A stretch of DNA of 64,000 nt from Owenweeksia sp965229445 (GTDB taxonomy: Bacteria > Bacteroidota > Bacteroidia > Flavobacteriales > Schleiferiaceae): contig OZ245876.1 of the NCBI GenBank assembly GCA_965229445.1, forward strand, positions 3,410,001 to 3,474,000. Reading direction: 5' to 3'. This document shows positions 16,781 through 25,762 of this stretch, piece by piece; the stretch's first letter is position 1, and each line of letters starts with the position of its first letter. The notes beneath the pieces are model-generated. The model was given only the letters and a program-made list of their open reading frames with translations, had not been told where the DNA came from and did not search any database. A program made the position numbers and the translations under genes.

Positions 16781-18463
16781 ATGAAGAGAACACTATTGTT
16801 GGGAGCCCTTATTGGTTTAGGAACCAGCCTGGCCGCACAAGTAAATTGCCAACCCCTTATTCAGGGTGCAAAGGATCGTATATATCAAGATATTAGTTAT
16901 TTGGCCTCGGATGATTTGCAAGGCAGGAAGCCTGGAGGAGAAGGAATCGAGCTTGCTGCTGCCTACATCGCCAACCGATTTGAGGAAATCGGTTTGCAGC
17001 CTATGATGGAAGATGGGTATTTCCAGGATTTCACCATTCCCGATTGGGTAAGCTTCAGCGACAAGAATAAGTTTGTTTTTAAGGGAACTGAATATCGCCT
17101 GGTGGAAGACTATTTCCCCGCGCCCTGGAATGAGAATGGCAGTGTAACCGGAAAGTTAGTGGACGTAGGCTTTGGTATTTCAGCTCCGGATTTGGCGTAT
17201 GATGACTATGCAGGAAAAGCTGAAAAACAACTGGTGGGAAAGATCTTCCTGATTGACATCTCATCACCGGATGGGATACATCCACACTCTAAATACCTCA
17301 AATACCACGATCTCGGTGACCGCATAAACTTAGCCTTGGAAAAAGGTGCGGTGGGAGTAGTTCTGGTCAATAGAAAAGGCATGGCCAGTGATTTGGAAGC
17401 AAGATTTCGCAAAATACACAGCCGCAGATTACCGGTGGTGTATGTTTCAAACGCTGATCTGGCCTTAAGCCTTAAAAACAAGAAAAAGGTGGAATTCGTT
17501 ACCAGCGCCAAAGAAAATAGGATTCTGACCAAAAATATTTTGGGCCTGATTAATAACAATGCAAATTCCACCGTCATAATTGGAGCTCACTATGATCACC
17601 TGGGATTAGGTGGCCAGAACTCACTCTATGCTGGAGACGAGCCTGCCATTCACAACGGCGCTGATGACAACGCCAGTGGAGTTGCCGGCATCCTGGAACT
17701 GGCCACAAACCTGGTTGCAGACACTACTTCAGGGGCGAAGCCTAACTATCTCATCTTAGCATTTTCCGGTGAAGAAATAGGTTTACTGGGATCTTCCTTT
17801 TTTACCGAAAGTATGGTAGATCTTGAAATTGAACCACGCTATATGATTAACCTTGATATGATAGGGCGTTTGGAACAAAGTATGGTTGCGGTTAGCGGTG
17901 TTGGCACCTCGCCAATATGGAAAGATTTAGTACGAGAAAGGGCTTGTAATGAGTTGAAACTAAAGACCTCAGAAAGCGGCGTCGGTCCTTCAGATCATAC
18001 CAGCTTTTATTATCAGGAAATTCCCGCACTACATTTTTTCACGGGTGCCCATGCCGATTATCACAAGCCAACAGACGATATAGAAAAGATTAACTTTGAG
18101 GGTGAGGCGCAAATTTTGGGATACATTCTGGGACTACTTTATGATACACGAGATCTCGAAAATGTTCCTTTCACGGCCACCAAGGATGAATCGACCAAGG
18201 CACCAAAGTTTAGTGTAACCCTGGGGGTGATGCCTGACTATATGTTTGATGGCGAAGGCATGCGCCTGGATGGTGTTACTACTGGTAAGTCAGCACAATT
18301 AGCCGGCCTTCAGAAAGGTGATGTCATCACTAAAATGGGCGATGTAAAAATTGTGGATATGACAAGTTACATGAAAGCTTTAGGCCAGTTTAAAAAGGGA
18401 GATGTAACAGAAGTGCTCTATATACGAAATGGCAAAGAGGAGAGCGCAAGGGTTGAATTCTAA
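16781..18463 (+). CDS. Exported M28-family zinc aminopeptidase with PA and PDZ domains
   Basis: 560 aa. Start ATG at 16781 gives a signal peptide ending near SLAAQ. A PA (protease-associated) insert lies at about residues 110-250. The M28 catalytic domain has the two-zinc ligands in order: GAHYDHLG (His), NGADDNASG (bridging Asp), FSGEEIGLLGS (catalytic Glu and ligand Glu), INLDMIGR (Asp) and HKPTDD (His). A PDZ domain closes the protein (about 475-560, LAGLQKGDVITKMGD). These enzymes trim N-terminal residues from peptides in the periplasm or outside the cell. gpsA follows after 20 bp, and the sequence suggests one transcript from the -7 box at 16753. Confidence 0.93.
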   Translation: MKRTLLLGALIGLGTSLAAQVNCQPLIQGAKDRIYQDISYLASDDLQGRKPGGEGIELAAAYIANRFEEIGLQPMMEDGYFQDFTIPDWVSFSDKNKFVFKGTEYRLVEDYFPAPWNENGSVTGKLVDVGFGISAPDLAYDDYAGKAEKQLVGKIFLIDISSPDGIHPHSKYLKYHDLGDRINLALEKGAVGVVLVNRKGMASDLEARFRKIHSRRLPVVYVSNADLALSLKNKKKVEFVTSAKENRILTKNILGLINNNANSTVIIGAHYDHLGLGGQNSLYAGDEPAIHNGADDNASGVAGILELATNLVADTTSGAKPNYLILAFSGEEIGLLGSSFFTESMVDLEIEPRYMINLDMIGRLEQSMVAVSGVGTSPIWKDLVRERACNELKLKTSESGVGPSDHTSFYYQEIPALHFFTGAHADYHKPTDDIEKINFEGEAQILGYILGLLYDTRDLENVPFTATKDESTKAPKFSVTLGVMPDYMFDGEGMRLDGVTTGKSAQLAGLQKGDVITKMGDVKIVDMTSYMKALGQFKKGDVTEVLYIRNGKEESARVEF

Positions 18464-18483
18464 AGCAACCAAAACAAGCTAAG

Positions 18484-19467
18484 ATGAAAATTGCAGTGAT
18501 TGGTGGTGGAAGTTGGGCAACCGCTCTGGTGAAAATTCTGAGTGAGAATTCTGAGTATGTAGGATGGTGGCTTAGGAACGAAAAGAGCGCCGCTCATATA
18601 AAACGGTATCATCATAACCCAAAATATCTCACTGGTGTAGAACTGCCGACCAAGCGTCTAGATCTTAGCACAGATATCAATCACGTAGTTGAAAAAGCGG
18701 ACACCCTCATATTTGCAGTACCATCAGCATTTCTTAAGGATGCCTTATCTAATCTAAAACATCCGCTAAAGGATAAAACAATCTATAGTGCCATTAAGGG
18801 TATTGTTCCCGATGAAAACCTTATTGTTGGTGAGTTCTTCTTCGATAAATACCATGTTCCCTTAGATCAAATCGGCATAATTACCGGGCCATGTCACGCA
18901 GAGGAGGTAGCCCTTGAAAGGCTTTCCTATATCACTATTGCTGGAAACAACACCAAGCGTATTGAGAATCTTGCCGAACGCATGAATTGCGATTATATCA
19001 TCACCACCTTGTCAGATGATATATACGGTACGGAATACGCTGCGGTACTAAAGAATATTTACGCCCTGGCTGCCGGAATATATCACGGTTTAGGCTATGG
19101 AGATAATTTTCAGGCAGTACTGGTTAGCAATGCTATTCGGGAAATGAAAAGATTTATGAAGGCAGTACATCCTTTAAAACGAGACATCAACGACTCTGCC
19201 TACCTGGGCGACCTGCTGGTGACGGCTTATAGTCAGTTCAGCAGAAACCGAATGTTCGGTAATATGATTGGCAAGGGGTATACCATCAGGTCTGCCATGC
19301 TGGAGCTGAATATGATCGCGGAAGGTTACTATGCTTCGAGATTAATTCGTGAATTAAGGAAAGATCACGACATTAAAATGCCCATTGCCAATGCGGTTTA
19401 TAAGGTGCTTTACAAAGAGCGAAATCCACGAGAAGTAATGAAGAAGCTCACCGAAAAACTAGATTAA
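18484..19467 (+). CDS. gpsA: NAD(P)H-dependent glycerol-3-phosphate dehydrogenase
   Basis: Reduces dihydroxyacetone phosphate to sn-glycerol-3-phosphate, the backbone for phospholipids. 327 aa, family length. The N-terminal dinucleotide-binding motif is GGGSWATALVKIL; the substrate-binding segments SAIKGIVPDENL and ITGPCHAEEVA are present, and the catalytic Lys is in YAAVLKNIYALAAGI. The C-terminal helical domain is complete. It sits 20 bp after the M28 peptidase gene and 24 bp before the nitroreductase gene. Confidence 0.96.
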   Translation: MKIAVIGGGSWATALVKILSENSEYVGWWLRNEKSAAHIKRYHHNPKYLTGVELPTKRLDLSTDINHVVEKADTLIFAVPSAFLKDALSNLKHPLKDKTIYSAIKGIVPDENLIVGEFFFDKYHVPLDQIGIITGPCHAEEVALERLSYITIAGNNTKRIENLAERMNCDYIITTLSDDIYGTEYAAVLKNIYALAAGIYHGLGYGDNFQAVLVSNAIREMKRFMKAVHPLKRDINDSAYLGDLLVTAYSQFSRNRMFGNMIGKGYTIRSAMLELNMIAEGYYASRLIRELRKDHDIKMPIANAVYKVLYKERNPREVMKKLTEKLD

Positions 19468-19491
19468 TTCCACATCACTGAGAAGATCCTT

Positions 19492-20145
19492 ATGAAATTT
19501 ATCCCCTACCAAAGACCGGTTAAGAAATCTTCAGAATTGATAGGGCTTAGTGAGGAGTTTTATAAGCATATGGATCAGCGACGATCATGTCGTGATTTTA
19601 GTGACACCCCGGTACCCAAGGCTGTAATTGAAAATATAATCAAAACCGCTGCCACGGCACCCAGTGGAGCACACAAACAACCCTGGTTCTTTGTGGCGGT
19701 TCAAGATGCAGCTGTCAAGTCAAAAATCCGAGCTGCAGCGGAGGCAGAAGAAAAAGAATTTTATGAAAACCGGGCTACGGAAGAGTGGCTTCGCGATCTG
19801 GCACCCTTAGGTACCGACTGGCATAAACCCTTCCTGGAAATTGCCCCCTGGTTAATCATCGCATTTCGACGAACCTATGACCTGGAAGGAACGGAAAGAA
19901 GCAAAAATTACTACGTTCAGGAATCTGTGGGGATTGCTTGTGGGATGCTAATTACCGCCATTCATCAAGCGGGTTTGGTTACCCTAACCCATACTCCCAG
20001 CCCCATGAATTTTTTAAGTGAAATACTGAACAGGCCTGCCAATGAAAAGCCTTATCTCCTTCTCCCGGTAGGATACCCTGCCAATGACGCAATGGTTCCT
20101 GATCTCAAAAGAAAAGCTCTGGAAGAGGTTAGCCTATTTGTTTAG
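19492..20145 (+). CDS. Nitroreductase-family FMN oxidoreductase
   Basis: A 217-aa flavoprotein of the nitroreductase fold. The phosphate-binding motif is QRRSCRDFSDTPVP, followed by TAATAPSGAHKQPWFFV, a variant close to the BluB/iodotyrosine-deiodinase branch. An active-site lid segment (about 85-120) contains EWLRDLAPLG. The C-terminal LPVGYPAND is the usual FMN-contact strand. The substrate is unknown; iodotyrosine deiodinase-like enzymes of bacteria often reduce halogenated or quinoid phenols, but no specific role can be assigned. It probably belongs to the gpsA transcript. Confidence 0.88.
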   Translation: MKFIPYQRPVKKSSELIGLSEEFYKHMDQRRSCRDFSDTPVPKAVIENIIKTAATAPSGAHKQPWFFVAVQDAAVKSKIRAAAEAEEKEFYENRATEEWLRDLAPLGTDWHKPFLEIAPWLIIAFRRTYDLEGTERSKNYYVQESVGIACGMLITAIHQAGLVTLTHTPSPMNFLSEILNRPANEKPYLLLPVGYPANDAMVPDLKRKALEEVSLFV

Positions 20146-20225
20146 CTAGTAGCAAATGGACATCACACTAAATTGTAGCATTTTAATAACTCAATCATCC
20201 TTTGGATTGGATAAGATCATAATAG

Positions 20226-20630
20226 ATGAAAGACTTTGAGATTAACGTAAAAATGAAACTCGCCGCATTGTGGATCGCTGCAACTTTCTGCTATCTATAC
20301 GGAGATTATTTTGAATTATATACCCCCGAAAAGGTTGAGAGTTTGATTAGTGGTGATCACGTTTTAAATTCTCCAATGATACTCTTTATAGCCTCCCTAA
20401 TAATGGTTATCCCTCCATTAATGGTGGTCGCTTCACTATTTTTAAAACCGAAACCAAATAAATGGCTTAACCTTGTTTTTGGAAGTATTTTTACGATTAT
20501 GATGCTGCTCATTGCATTCGGGAGTTTGACCCCTTGGTATAGTTTTTATGTCTTTCTAGCTATAATAGAATCAATATTGACTGCGCTAATTGTGTGGAAT
20601 GCATTCAAATGGCCAAAAGAAAATGTATAA
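20226..20630 (+). CDS. Small four-helix membrane protein (DUF6326-like)
   Basis: 134 aa with four clear hydrophobic segments (about 10-28, 49-72, 80-101, 105-127) and short charged loops. A GDYFELYTPEKVE motif follows TM1; I recall this as typical of the DUF6326 family, whose function is unknown. The gene stands alone between the nitroreductase and the large membrane protein, with 80 bp upstream and 119 bp downstream. No recognisable promoter box was seen. Confidence 0.72.
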   Translation: MKDFEINVKMKLAALWIAATFCYLYGDYFELYTPEKVESLISGDHVLNSPMILFIASLIMVIPPLMVVASLFLKPKPNKWLNLVFGSIFTIMMLLIAFGSLTPWYSFYVFLAIIESILTALIVWNAFKWPKENV

Positions 20631-20660
20631 AACCAGCTACCAACAATTTACTTGAAATCA

Positions 20661-20680
20661 TAACACCCTTCGGGATGTTA
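20661..20680 (+). terminator. UUCG-loop hairpin (possible terminator or processing site)
   Basis: TAACACCC, loop TTCG, GGATGTTA: an 8-bp stem with one mismatch (C opposite A) closed by an ultra-stable UUCG-type loop, 30 bp after the stop of the small membrane protein gene. No T-run follows, so intrinsic termination is uncertain. Confidence 0.4.
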
Positions 20681-20749
20681 CACTTCATATACTAAAGGTT
20701 TCATACTAGATTAGATATGGCGTACTTTCAGCTTTAATTTACCAACAAC

Positions 20750-22369
20750 GTGTCAAAAAAGTCCCTTGATCTCCCGGTTCTCATTGCCTTGATTTTAATA
20801 GGTATAGCCTCTCTGATCGGAATTAATCAATATCACTTTGGGATGTGGAACCAGTTCATTGCCCTACCCTGGTTGTATGATTTAATGGATCCTACTCTCT
20901 ATCCCAATGATCCACTCATTGCTCAACGAGTGAATTCCCCGAGCTTTTACAATATGGCATTAGCCAAAATTGCCGGAATCTTAGGCAATGATGTAGCGAT
21001 CACGCATTTCATCATTTATGTAATGGTACTCATACTCACCCTGCTTAGTTTCTACCAGCTGAGCTGGCAGATCTTTAAGAACAAAAATGCTGCACTATTC
21101 ACCGTGGTATTACTCACCTTCAGCTTTCCGGTGATTGGCACAATCGCGGTGTGGGATTCGGTTTTGATGGAACGCACCATTACGTTGCCTATTCTTCTGT
21201 TTTCTGTGGTTTTTATGCTGCAGAAGAGGTGGTTGTGGACCGTCCTAATCCAAGCTTTGGCTTTCAATATTCACCCCTTATCATCGCTATACTTAATCGT
21301 ATGTAGCTGGATTGGGGTGATTTTTTGGATGCAGCTAAAGGGACGCTATTATCTGTACTGGCCATTGTTTCTAATCCTGGTAATTCCCGTGCTTTATTTA
21401 AGACATTTACATCCATCAGACAGCAGTGCCATTGTTGTGAGTGAGCTATGGATGAAGATAATGCATTTGCGAAATGCCCATCATTCGTTTCCCAGCACCT
21501 TTTCTCTAAAGCTGATTATCAATTCTATCCTGATAGCCCTGGTATACATTGGTATCCTTTGGCGATCCGACCTTGACAGCAAGCTCAAAAAGTTTTTTTC
21601 GGGTTTTGGTGTCGGTATTCTCATGCTGCTCATCATCGGTACCATTTTCACAGAAATTATTCCGGTGCGGATTATTATTCAACTGCAGTTCTTCCGAAGT
21701 TTTATCTTCCTGGTACTGTTTACTATCATTTTGTGGTCAGGCCTAATAATTCGAAAACCACAAGTATGGCTAATGATCTTAGGTATTGGTGTAATAATCC
21801 AATACTTCTACGGAGTACCTTCCAAAAGTTTTGCATTTCTGGCCGTAGCCGTAGCTAGTTTTTTTCTAATCAGAAAAACCGCCGCTTCCAGATGGCTTCA
21901 ATCCCTCGGTACAGCGGCAATTATTCTGGTGGTTGGTATTGCTGGTTACTGGCAAAGAGACGGTTTAAAAATTAGGCAGGGCAGACAGAAGCAAAGCTGG
22001 TACGACTTACAGCATTGGTCGCGGGAAAACACGGCCAGGGACGTGGTCTTTATTGAACCCCCTTCTCAGGCCGGGTTTCGGGTAGAGTCTTTGCGGTCTA
22101 GCTACGGTACATGGCACGATGGCACGAAGGCCTTTTTTAGTGAAGCGTACGGTGAGTTGTGGTGGGCCAGGATGAGCAGTCTGGGGTGTACAGATCCCGA
22201 TAGTTTAGTGGAGAACTACAAAGCCAATAAGGCTTCTGACTTCCAGGCCATTTGGGAAAATCTGGATGATCAATATTCCGAAGCTTACGTAATATGCTTT
22301 GATGACATGGCTCTACCTGAATTTGACCTGGTGTACTCCAATGAGGATTTTAAAGTTTATCGGCTCTGA
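20750..22369 (+). CDS. Large polytopic membrane protein of unknown function
   Basis: 539 aa from a GTG start, with about 10-12 hydrophobic segments over residues 8-410 and a soluble C-terminal part (about 415-539). The start of the first extracytoplasmic loop (NQYHFGMWNQFIALPWLYD) and the overall shape recall DUF6798-type and GT-C-like glycosyltransferase membrane proteins, but no catalytic motif can be named. The C-terminal domain holds WYDLQHWSRENTARDVVFI, as in other proteins of this group where a globular domain faces the periplasm. It ends 78 bp before the tatA start and has its own promoter region of 119 bp. Confidence 0.75.
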   Translation: MSKKSLDLPVLIALILIGIASLIGINQYHFGMWNQFIALPWLYDLMDPTLYPNDPLIAQRVNSPSFYNMALAKIAGILGNDVAITHFIIYVMVLILTLLSFYQLSWQIFKNKNAALFTVVLLTFSFPVIGTIAVWDSVLMERTITLPILLFSVVFMLQKRWLWTVLIQALAFNIHPLSSLYLIVCSWIGVIFWMQLKGRYYLYWPLFLILVIPVLYLRHLHPSDSSAIVVSELWMKIMHLRNAHHSFPSTFSLKLIINSILIALVYIGILWRSDLDSKLKKFFSGFGVGILMLLIIGTIFTEIIPVRIIIQLQFFRSFIFLVLFTIILWSGLIIRKPQVWLMILGIGVIIQYFYGVPSKSFAFLAVAVASFFLIRKTAASRWLQSLGTAAIILVVGIAGYWQRDGLKIRQGRQKQSWYDLQHWSRENTARDVVFIEPPSQAGFRVESLRSSYGTWHDGTKAFFSEAYGELWWARMSSLGCTDPDSLVENYKANKASDFQAIWENLDDQYSEAYVICFDDMALPEFDLVYSNEDFKVYRL

Positions 22370-22422
22370 TTTCTCTCCTTTCTGATACTCTTGTGGCACT
22401 ACCTAGATGCTGGTATTATTCA

Positions 22423-22430
22423 TACCTTTG
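22423..22430 (+). promoter_or_regulatory. -7 box upstream of tatA
   Basis: TACCTTTG, an exact TAnnTTTG box, ending 17 bp before the ATG at 22448. It supports that start over a TTG at 22391 that lies upstream of the box. Confidence 0.5.
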
Positions 22431-22447
22431 GGGCTCTAAAATTTAGC

Positions 22448-22642
22448 ATGATGAATCTTGCGTTTGTAATGATGGGTTGGGTTGGCCCTTGGCAGGTTGT
22501 ACTGATCGTATTAGTAGTACTGCTCCTGTTTGGTGGCCGTAAAATCCCGGAATTGATGAGAGGTCTTGGCGGTGGTGTAAAGGAATTCAAGAAAGCGGTG
22601 AAGGATGATGAGGACGAGGCTCAAACTACGGAGACCAAGTAA
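22448..22642 (+). CDS. tatA: Twin-arginine translocase subunit TatA/TatE
   Basis: A 64-aa Tat pore subunit. One N-terminal helix (WQVVLIVLVVLLLFGG) is followed by the typical hinge GGRKIPELMRGLGGGVKEF, an amphipathic helix and a short acidic tail (DDEDEAQTTETK). TatA multimers let folded proteins cross the inner membrane with TatC. Start ATG at 22448 (a second ATG follows directly at 22451); the longer reading from TTG 22391 adds an unrelated hydrophobic stretch. tatC is not in the window. gatA begins 28 bp downstream and is probably co-transcribed. Confidence 0.93.
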   Translation: MMNLAFVMMGWVGPWQVVLIVLVVLLLFGGRKIPELMRGLGGGVKEFKKAVKDDEDEAQTTETK

Positions 22643-22670
22643 TCAGATTTTTTGAAATCCCTACATTTTG

Positions 22671-24092
22671 ATGAGTTTCAACAAATTTTCTGAAATTCAG
22701 CTTGCTTTGCAGAAAGGAGAGCTAAGCTGTGTAAGTCTGGTTGAAGAATATTTAAAGCGAATTGAGGAAAACAAGCACCTCAATGCCTTTCTGGAAGTAT
22801 ATGCCTCTGAAGCTAGAGGCAGGGCCACGGTAATAGACGAAAAACTGAAGCGTGGTAATGCTGGTAAGCTAGCCGGTATGGTAGTTGGCTTAAAGGATAA
22901 TATTTGCGTAAACGGACATGGCGTAAGTGCCGGTTCACACATTCTTGAATCATTTGAATCTCTGTATGATGCTACGGCTGTTGAGCGCCTCTTGGCAGAG
23001 GATGCGATCATTATTGGTCGGCTCAATTGCGATGAATTTGCCATGGGTTCATCCAATGAACATTCCTATTATGGTCCGGTAAAAAACCCACATGATAGTT
23101 CTAAAGTTCCCGGTGGATCCTCTGGTGGCAGTGCCGCGGCGGTGGCGGCCGGATTATGTCATGCCGCGCTGGGAACGGATACTGGTGGTAGCATAAGGCA
23201 ACCTGCGAGTTTTTGTGGCATTGTAGGCTTTAAACCCACTTACGGCAGAGTTTCACGCCACGGCCTAATCGCCTATTCATCTTCATTTGATCAGATTGGT
23301 CCTTTGACCAAGAGTGTGGAAGATGCCGCAATAATTTATGAAGTTATTGCCGGAAAAGATGAGTATGATAGCACCCTTTCTAGGAGGGAGGTAGAAAACG
23401 CCACTTTTGATGCAAGTGCGAAAAACTACAAAAAAATTGGTTACATAAAAGATGCCCTGGAGCATCCAAGTATCGATCCTGAAGTACGTGAAGGCACAAT
23501 GGCTCTCATTGACAAATTACGTGCGGCAGGCCATGAAGTGGAAGCGGTTGATTTCCCCCATTTGGATCACATGGTGCCCGTGTATTACATCCTTACCACC
23601 GCCGAAGCATCATCGAATCTAGCCAGATATGATGGCATCCATATGGGCTACAGAAGTGAAAATGCCCATGATTTAGAGAGTACGTACAAGCTGTCCAGGA
23701 CTGAGGGATTTGGCACGGAAGTGAAGCGGCGTATTCTACTCGGCACCTATGTTTTAAGTAGCGGTTATTATGATGCCTATTACCTGAAAGCACAGAAAGC
23801 GCGAAGATTGATTCAGGATGAAACCAATCGCATGTTTGAGCGGTATGATTTTCTCCTATCTCCAACTTCACCTCATACCGCATTTCCTATAGGCGCTGAA
23901 CACAGCGATCCTACTGTGATGTATCTCGAAGACATATTTACGGTACAGGCCAATATATCTGGCGCTCCCGCCGTTTCTTTACCAATGGGTAATCACAGTA
24001 ACGGTCTTCCTTTCGGCATACAATTAATGTCCCCATCATTCTCTGAAAAGTCATTGCTAGAGTTTGCTCAACAACTTATGCAGAATAAATAG
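22671..24092 (+). CDS. gatA: Asp-tRNA(Asn)/Glu-tRNA(Gln) amidotransferase subunit A
   Basis: GatA releases ammonia from glutamine so that GatB can amidate mischarged Glu-tRNA(Gln) or Asp-tRNA(Asn). 473 aa with the amidase-signature Ser-cisSer-Lys triad: Lys in VGLKDNI, cis-Ser in PGGSSGGSAAAVAAG and nucleophile Ser in GTDTGGSIRQPAS. The start is ATG at 22671. gatB and gatC are not in the window, as is common in Bacteroidota where the subunits are dispersed. An amidase of another specificity is possible in principle, but the ICVNGHGVSAGSHIL and NLARYDGI motifs are those of GatA. Confidence 0.95.
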   Translation: MSFNKFSEIQLALQKGELSCVSLVEEYLKRIEENKHLNAFLEVYASEARGRATVIDEKLKRGNAGKLAGMVVGLKDNICVNGHGVSAGSHILESFESLYDATAVERLLAEDAIIIGRLNCDEFAMGSSNEHSYYGPVKNPHDSSKVPGGSSGGSAAAVAAGLCHAALGTDTGGSIRQPASFCGIVGFKPTYGRVSRHGLIAYSSSFDQIGPLTKSVEDAAIIYEVIAGKDEYDSTLSRREVENATFDASAKNYKKIGYIKDALEHPSIDPEVREGTMALIDKLRAAGHEVEAVDFPHLDHMVPVYYILTTAEASSNLARYDGIHMGYRSENAHDLESTYKLSRTEGFGTEVKRRILLGTYVLSSGYYDAYYLKAQKARRLIQDETNRMFERYDFLLSPTSPHTAFPIGAEHSDPTVMYLEDIFTVQANISGAPAVSLPMGNHSNGLPFGIQLMSPSFSEKSLLEFAQQLMQNK

Positions 24093-24226
24093 TTGATAAA
24101 TAGAGGGTTAGCATTTTTGAGAAATTCTGTTATCTTTCCCTCGAAAAGATCGTAATATTTATTGGTCTTTAGGTATGATGGTAATTTACCGTTCTGATTA
24201 TCAAGTTGGTACAATGGTAAATTTTA

Positions 24227-25762
24227 ATGCGCTGCTTTATGAAACTCTGGAAAACTCTCTTCTTTGCACTCTCGATTAGTCCTGTTTTTGCTGGTATGCA
24301 TCAGCATAATGACACAGACACCACAAAAAAACTACAACCTGTTGACCTTGAGGCTATTGATCTAAAAGATGATCCCTACGTCGCTCAGCTCGACAGCCTG
24401 TTGAAGTTTACCTTCTTTAATGACCCGCAGGGTTTAACTGCAACAGAGGAATTTCTTCCTGAAATTTCCACCGATGCACCATCGGTGGTACCTGAATTCA
24501 ATGATTCTATTTACAAGATTCGTCTGGCGGAGTTGGATGGTAGAACCCCATTCAACTTGGATTACAACAATTATGTAAAGAGGTACATTGATGTTTACAG
24601 CAAGAAAAGACGTGAGCAAGTTGGTCGCATGATGGGCTTATCCAATTATTACTTTCCCATGTTTGAAGAGGCATTAGACAGGCACGGACTTCCGCTGGAA
24701 CTGAAATATCTGGCGATAGTAGAATCCGCCTTAAATCCCCTCGCAAGAAGCAGAGTGGGCGCCACCGGTTTATGGCAATTCATGTATTCTACCGGACGCT
24801 TGCAAGGTTTATCCGTTTCATCCTACGTTGATGAACGCAGTGATCCTTTAAAATCTACGGAAGCGGCTTGCCTGTACCTTAAGAAGCTCTATAGTATTTT
24901 TGGCGACTGGAATCTGGCGCTCGCTGCCTATAATTCTGGTCCGGGAAATGTAAATAAGGCTATTCGACGTTCGGGAGGCAAGCGCAATTACTGGGAAATT
25001 CGTCCATACTTACCCCGCGAAACTGCCGGGTATGTCCCTGCTTTTATAGCCGTAAACTATATCATGAATTATGCGGAGGAGCATCTGTTGTACCCACAGG
25101 AAATTCAACTTTCCTATTTCCAAACAGACACCGTATGGGTGAAAGAACGCATTAGTTTTGAGCAGATCAGCAAACTGATTGATATCTCAGAGGAGGAATT
25201 GAGATTTCTTAATCCGGCTTACCGACATAAAATTGTTCCCAAGCGTTCTGAAAAGCCCTATACACTGGTGTTGCCATCAGAAAAGGTCGGGGCTTTCATC
25301 AATAATGAAGATTCCATATACACCCTGGCCACCAAGGATTTTGAACAAAAGAAGCAGAGTCAACCCGCTTATGTTGAAATGGATGAACGCATAAAACATA
25401 CAGTGCAGCGCGGGGAAGTTCTCGGATTGATTGCCGAACGTTATGGCGTGTCTGTCAGCAGTATTCGTCGTTGGAACGGCATGCGAAGTAATACGATCCG
25501 CGTGGGGCAGCGACTGACCATTTACCCACGAAAAATACCGGCCAACTATGCGAGTCAAACGGCAAAGGCTTCTACCTCGGTCAAAAAAACCTCAAGCGGT
25601 AGTGAGTATGTGGCATACCGGGTTCGTACCGGCGAAACCTTCTATAGTATTGCCAGAAAATACCCCGGGGTCAGCGCACAGAACATAATGAGTTGGAATA
25701 AAATTTCTGATGCTCGTAAATTGAAGCCTGGAATGACGCTTAAAATATACCCTAACAGCTAA
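24227..25762 (+). CDS. MltD-like lytic transglycosylase with two LysM domains
   Basis: Cleaves the MurNAc-GlcNAc bond of peptidoglycan, making 1,6-anhydro ends. 511 aa from ATG 24227 (ATG 24239 would start just before the signal helix and is an equal choice). Signal peptide to about FAGM; SLT domain at about residues 135-290, with the catalytic Glu in KYLAIVESALNP, then GATGLWQFM and AAYNSGPGNVNKAI. Two LysM peptidoglycan-binding modules follow (about 390-432 and 460-506: VQRGEVLGLIAERYGVS and VRTGETFYSIARKYPGVS). The stop overlaps the next gene's ATG by 1 bp. Confidence 0.94.
   Translation: MRCFMKLWKTLFFALSISPVFAGMHQHNDTDTTKKLQPVDLEAIDLKDDPYVAQLDSLLKFTFFNDPQGLTATEEFLPEISTDAPSVVPEFNDSIYKIRLAELDGRTPFNLDYNNYVKRYIDVYSKKRREQVGRMMGLSNYYFPMFEEALDRHGLPLELKYLAIVESALNPLARSRVGATGLWQFMYSTGRLQGLSVSSYVDERSDPLKSTEAACLYLKKLYSIFGDWNLALAAYNSGPGNVNKAIRRSGGKRNYWEIRPYLPRETAGYVPAFIAVNYIMNYAEEHLLYPQEIQLSYFQTDTVWVKERISFEQISKLIDISEEELRFLNPAYRHKIVPKRSEKPYTLVLPSEKVGAFINNEDSIYTLATKDFEQKKQSQPAYVEMDERIKHTVQRGEVLGLIAERYGVSVSSIRRWNGMRSNTIRVGQRLTIYPRKIPANYASQTAKASTSVKKTSSGSEYVAYRVRTGETFYSIARKYPGVSAQNIMSWNKISDARKLKPGMTLKIYPNS

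Noticed and set aside
24180..24190. GGTAATTTACC palindrome upstream of the lytic transglycosylase as an operator
   Set aside because: Single A+T-rich palindrome without a matching site or promoter nearby; expected by chance.
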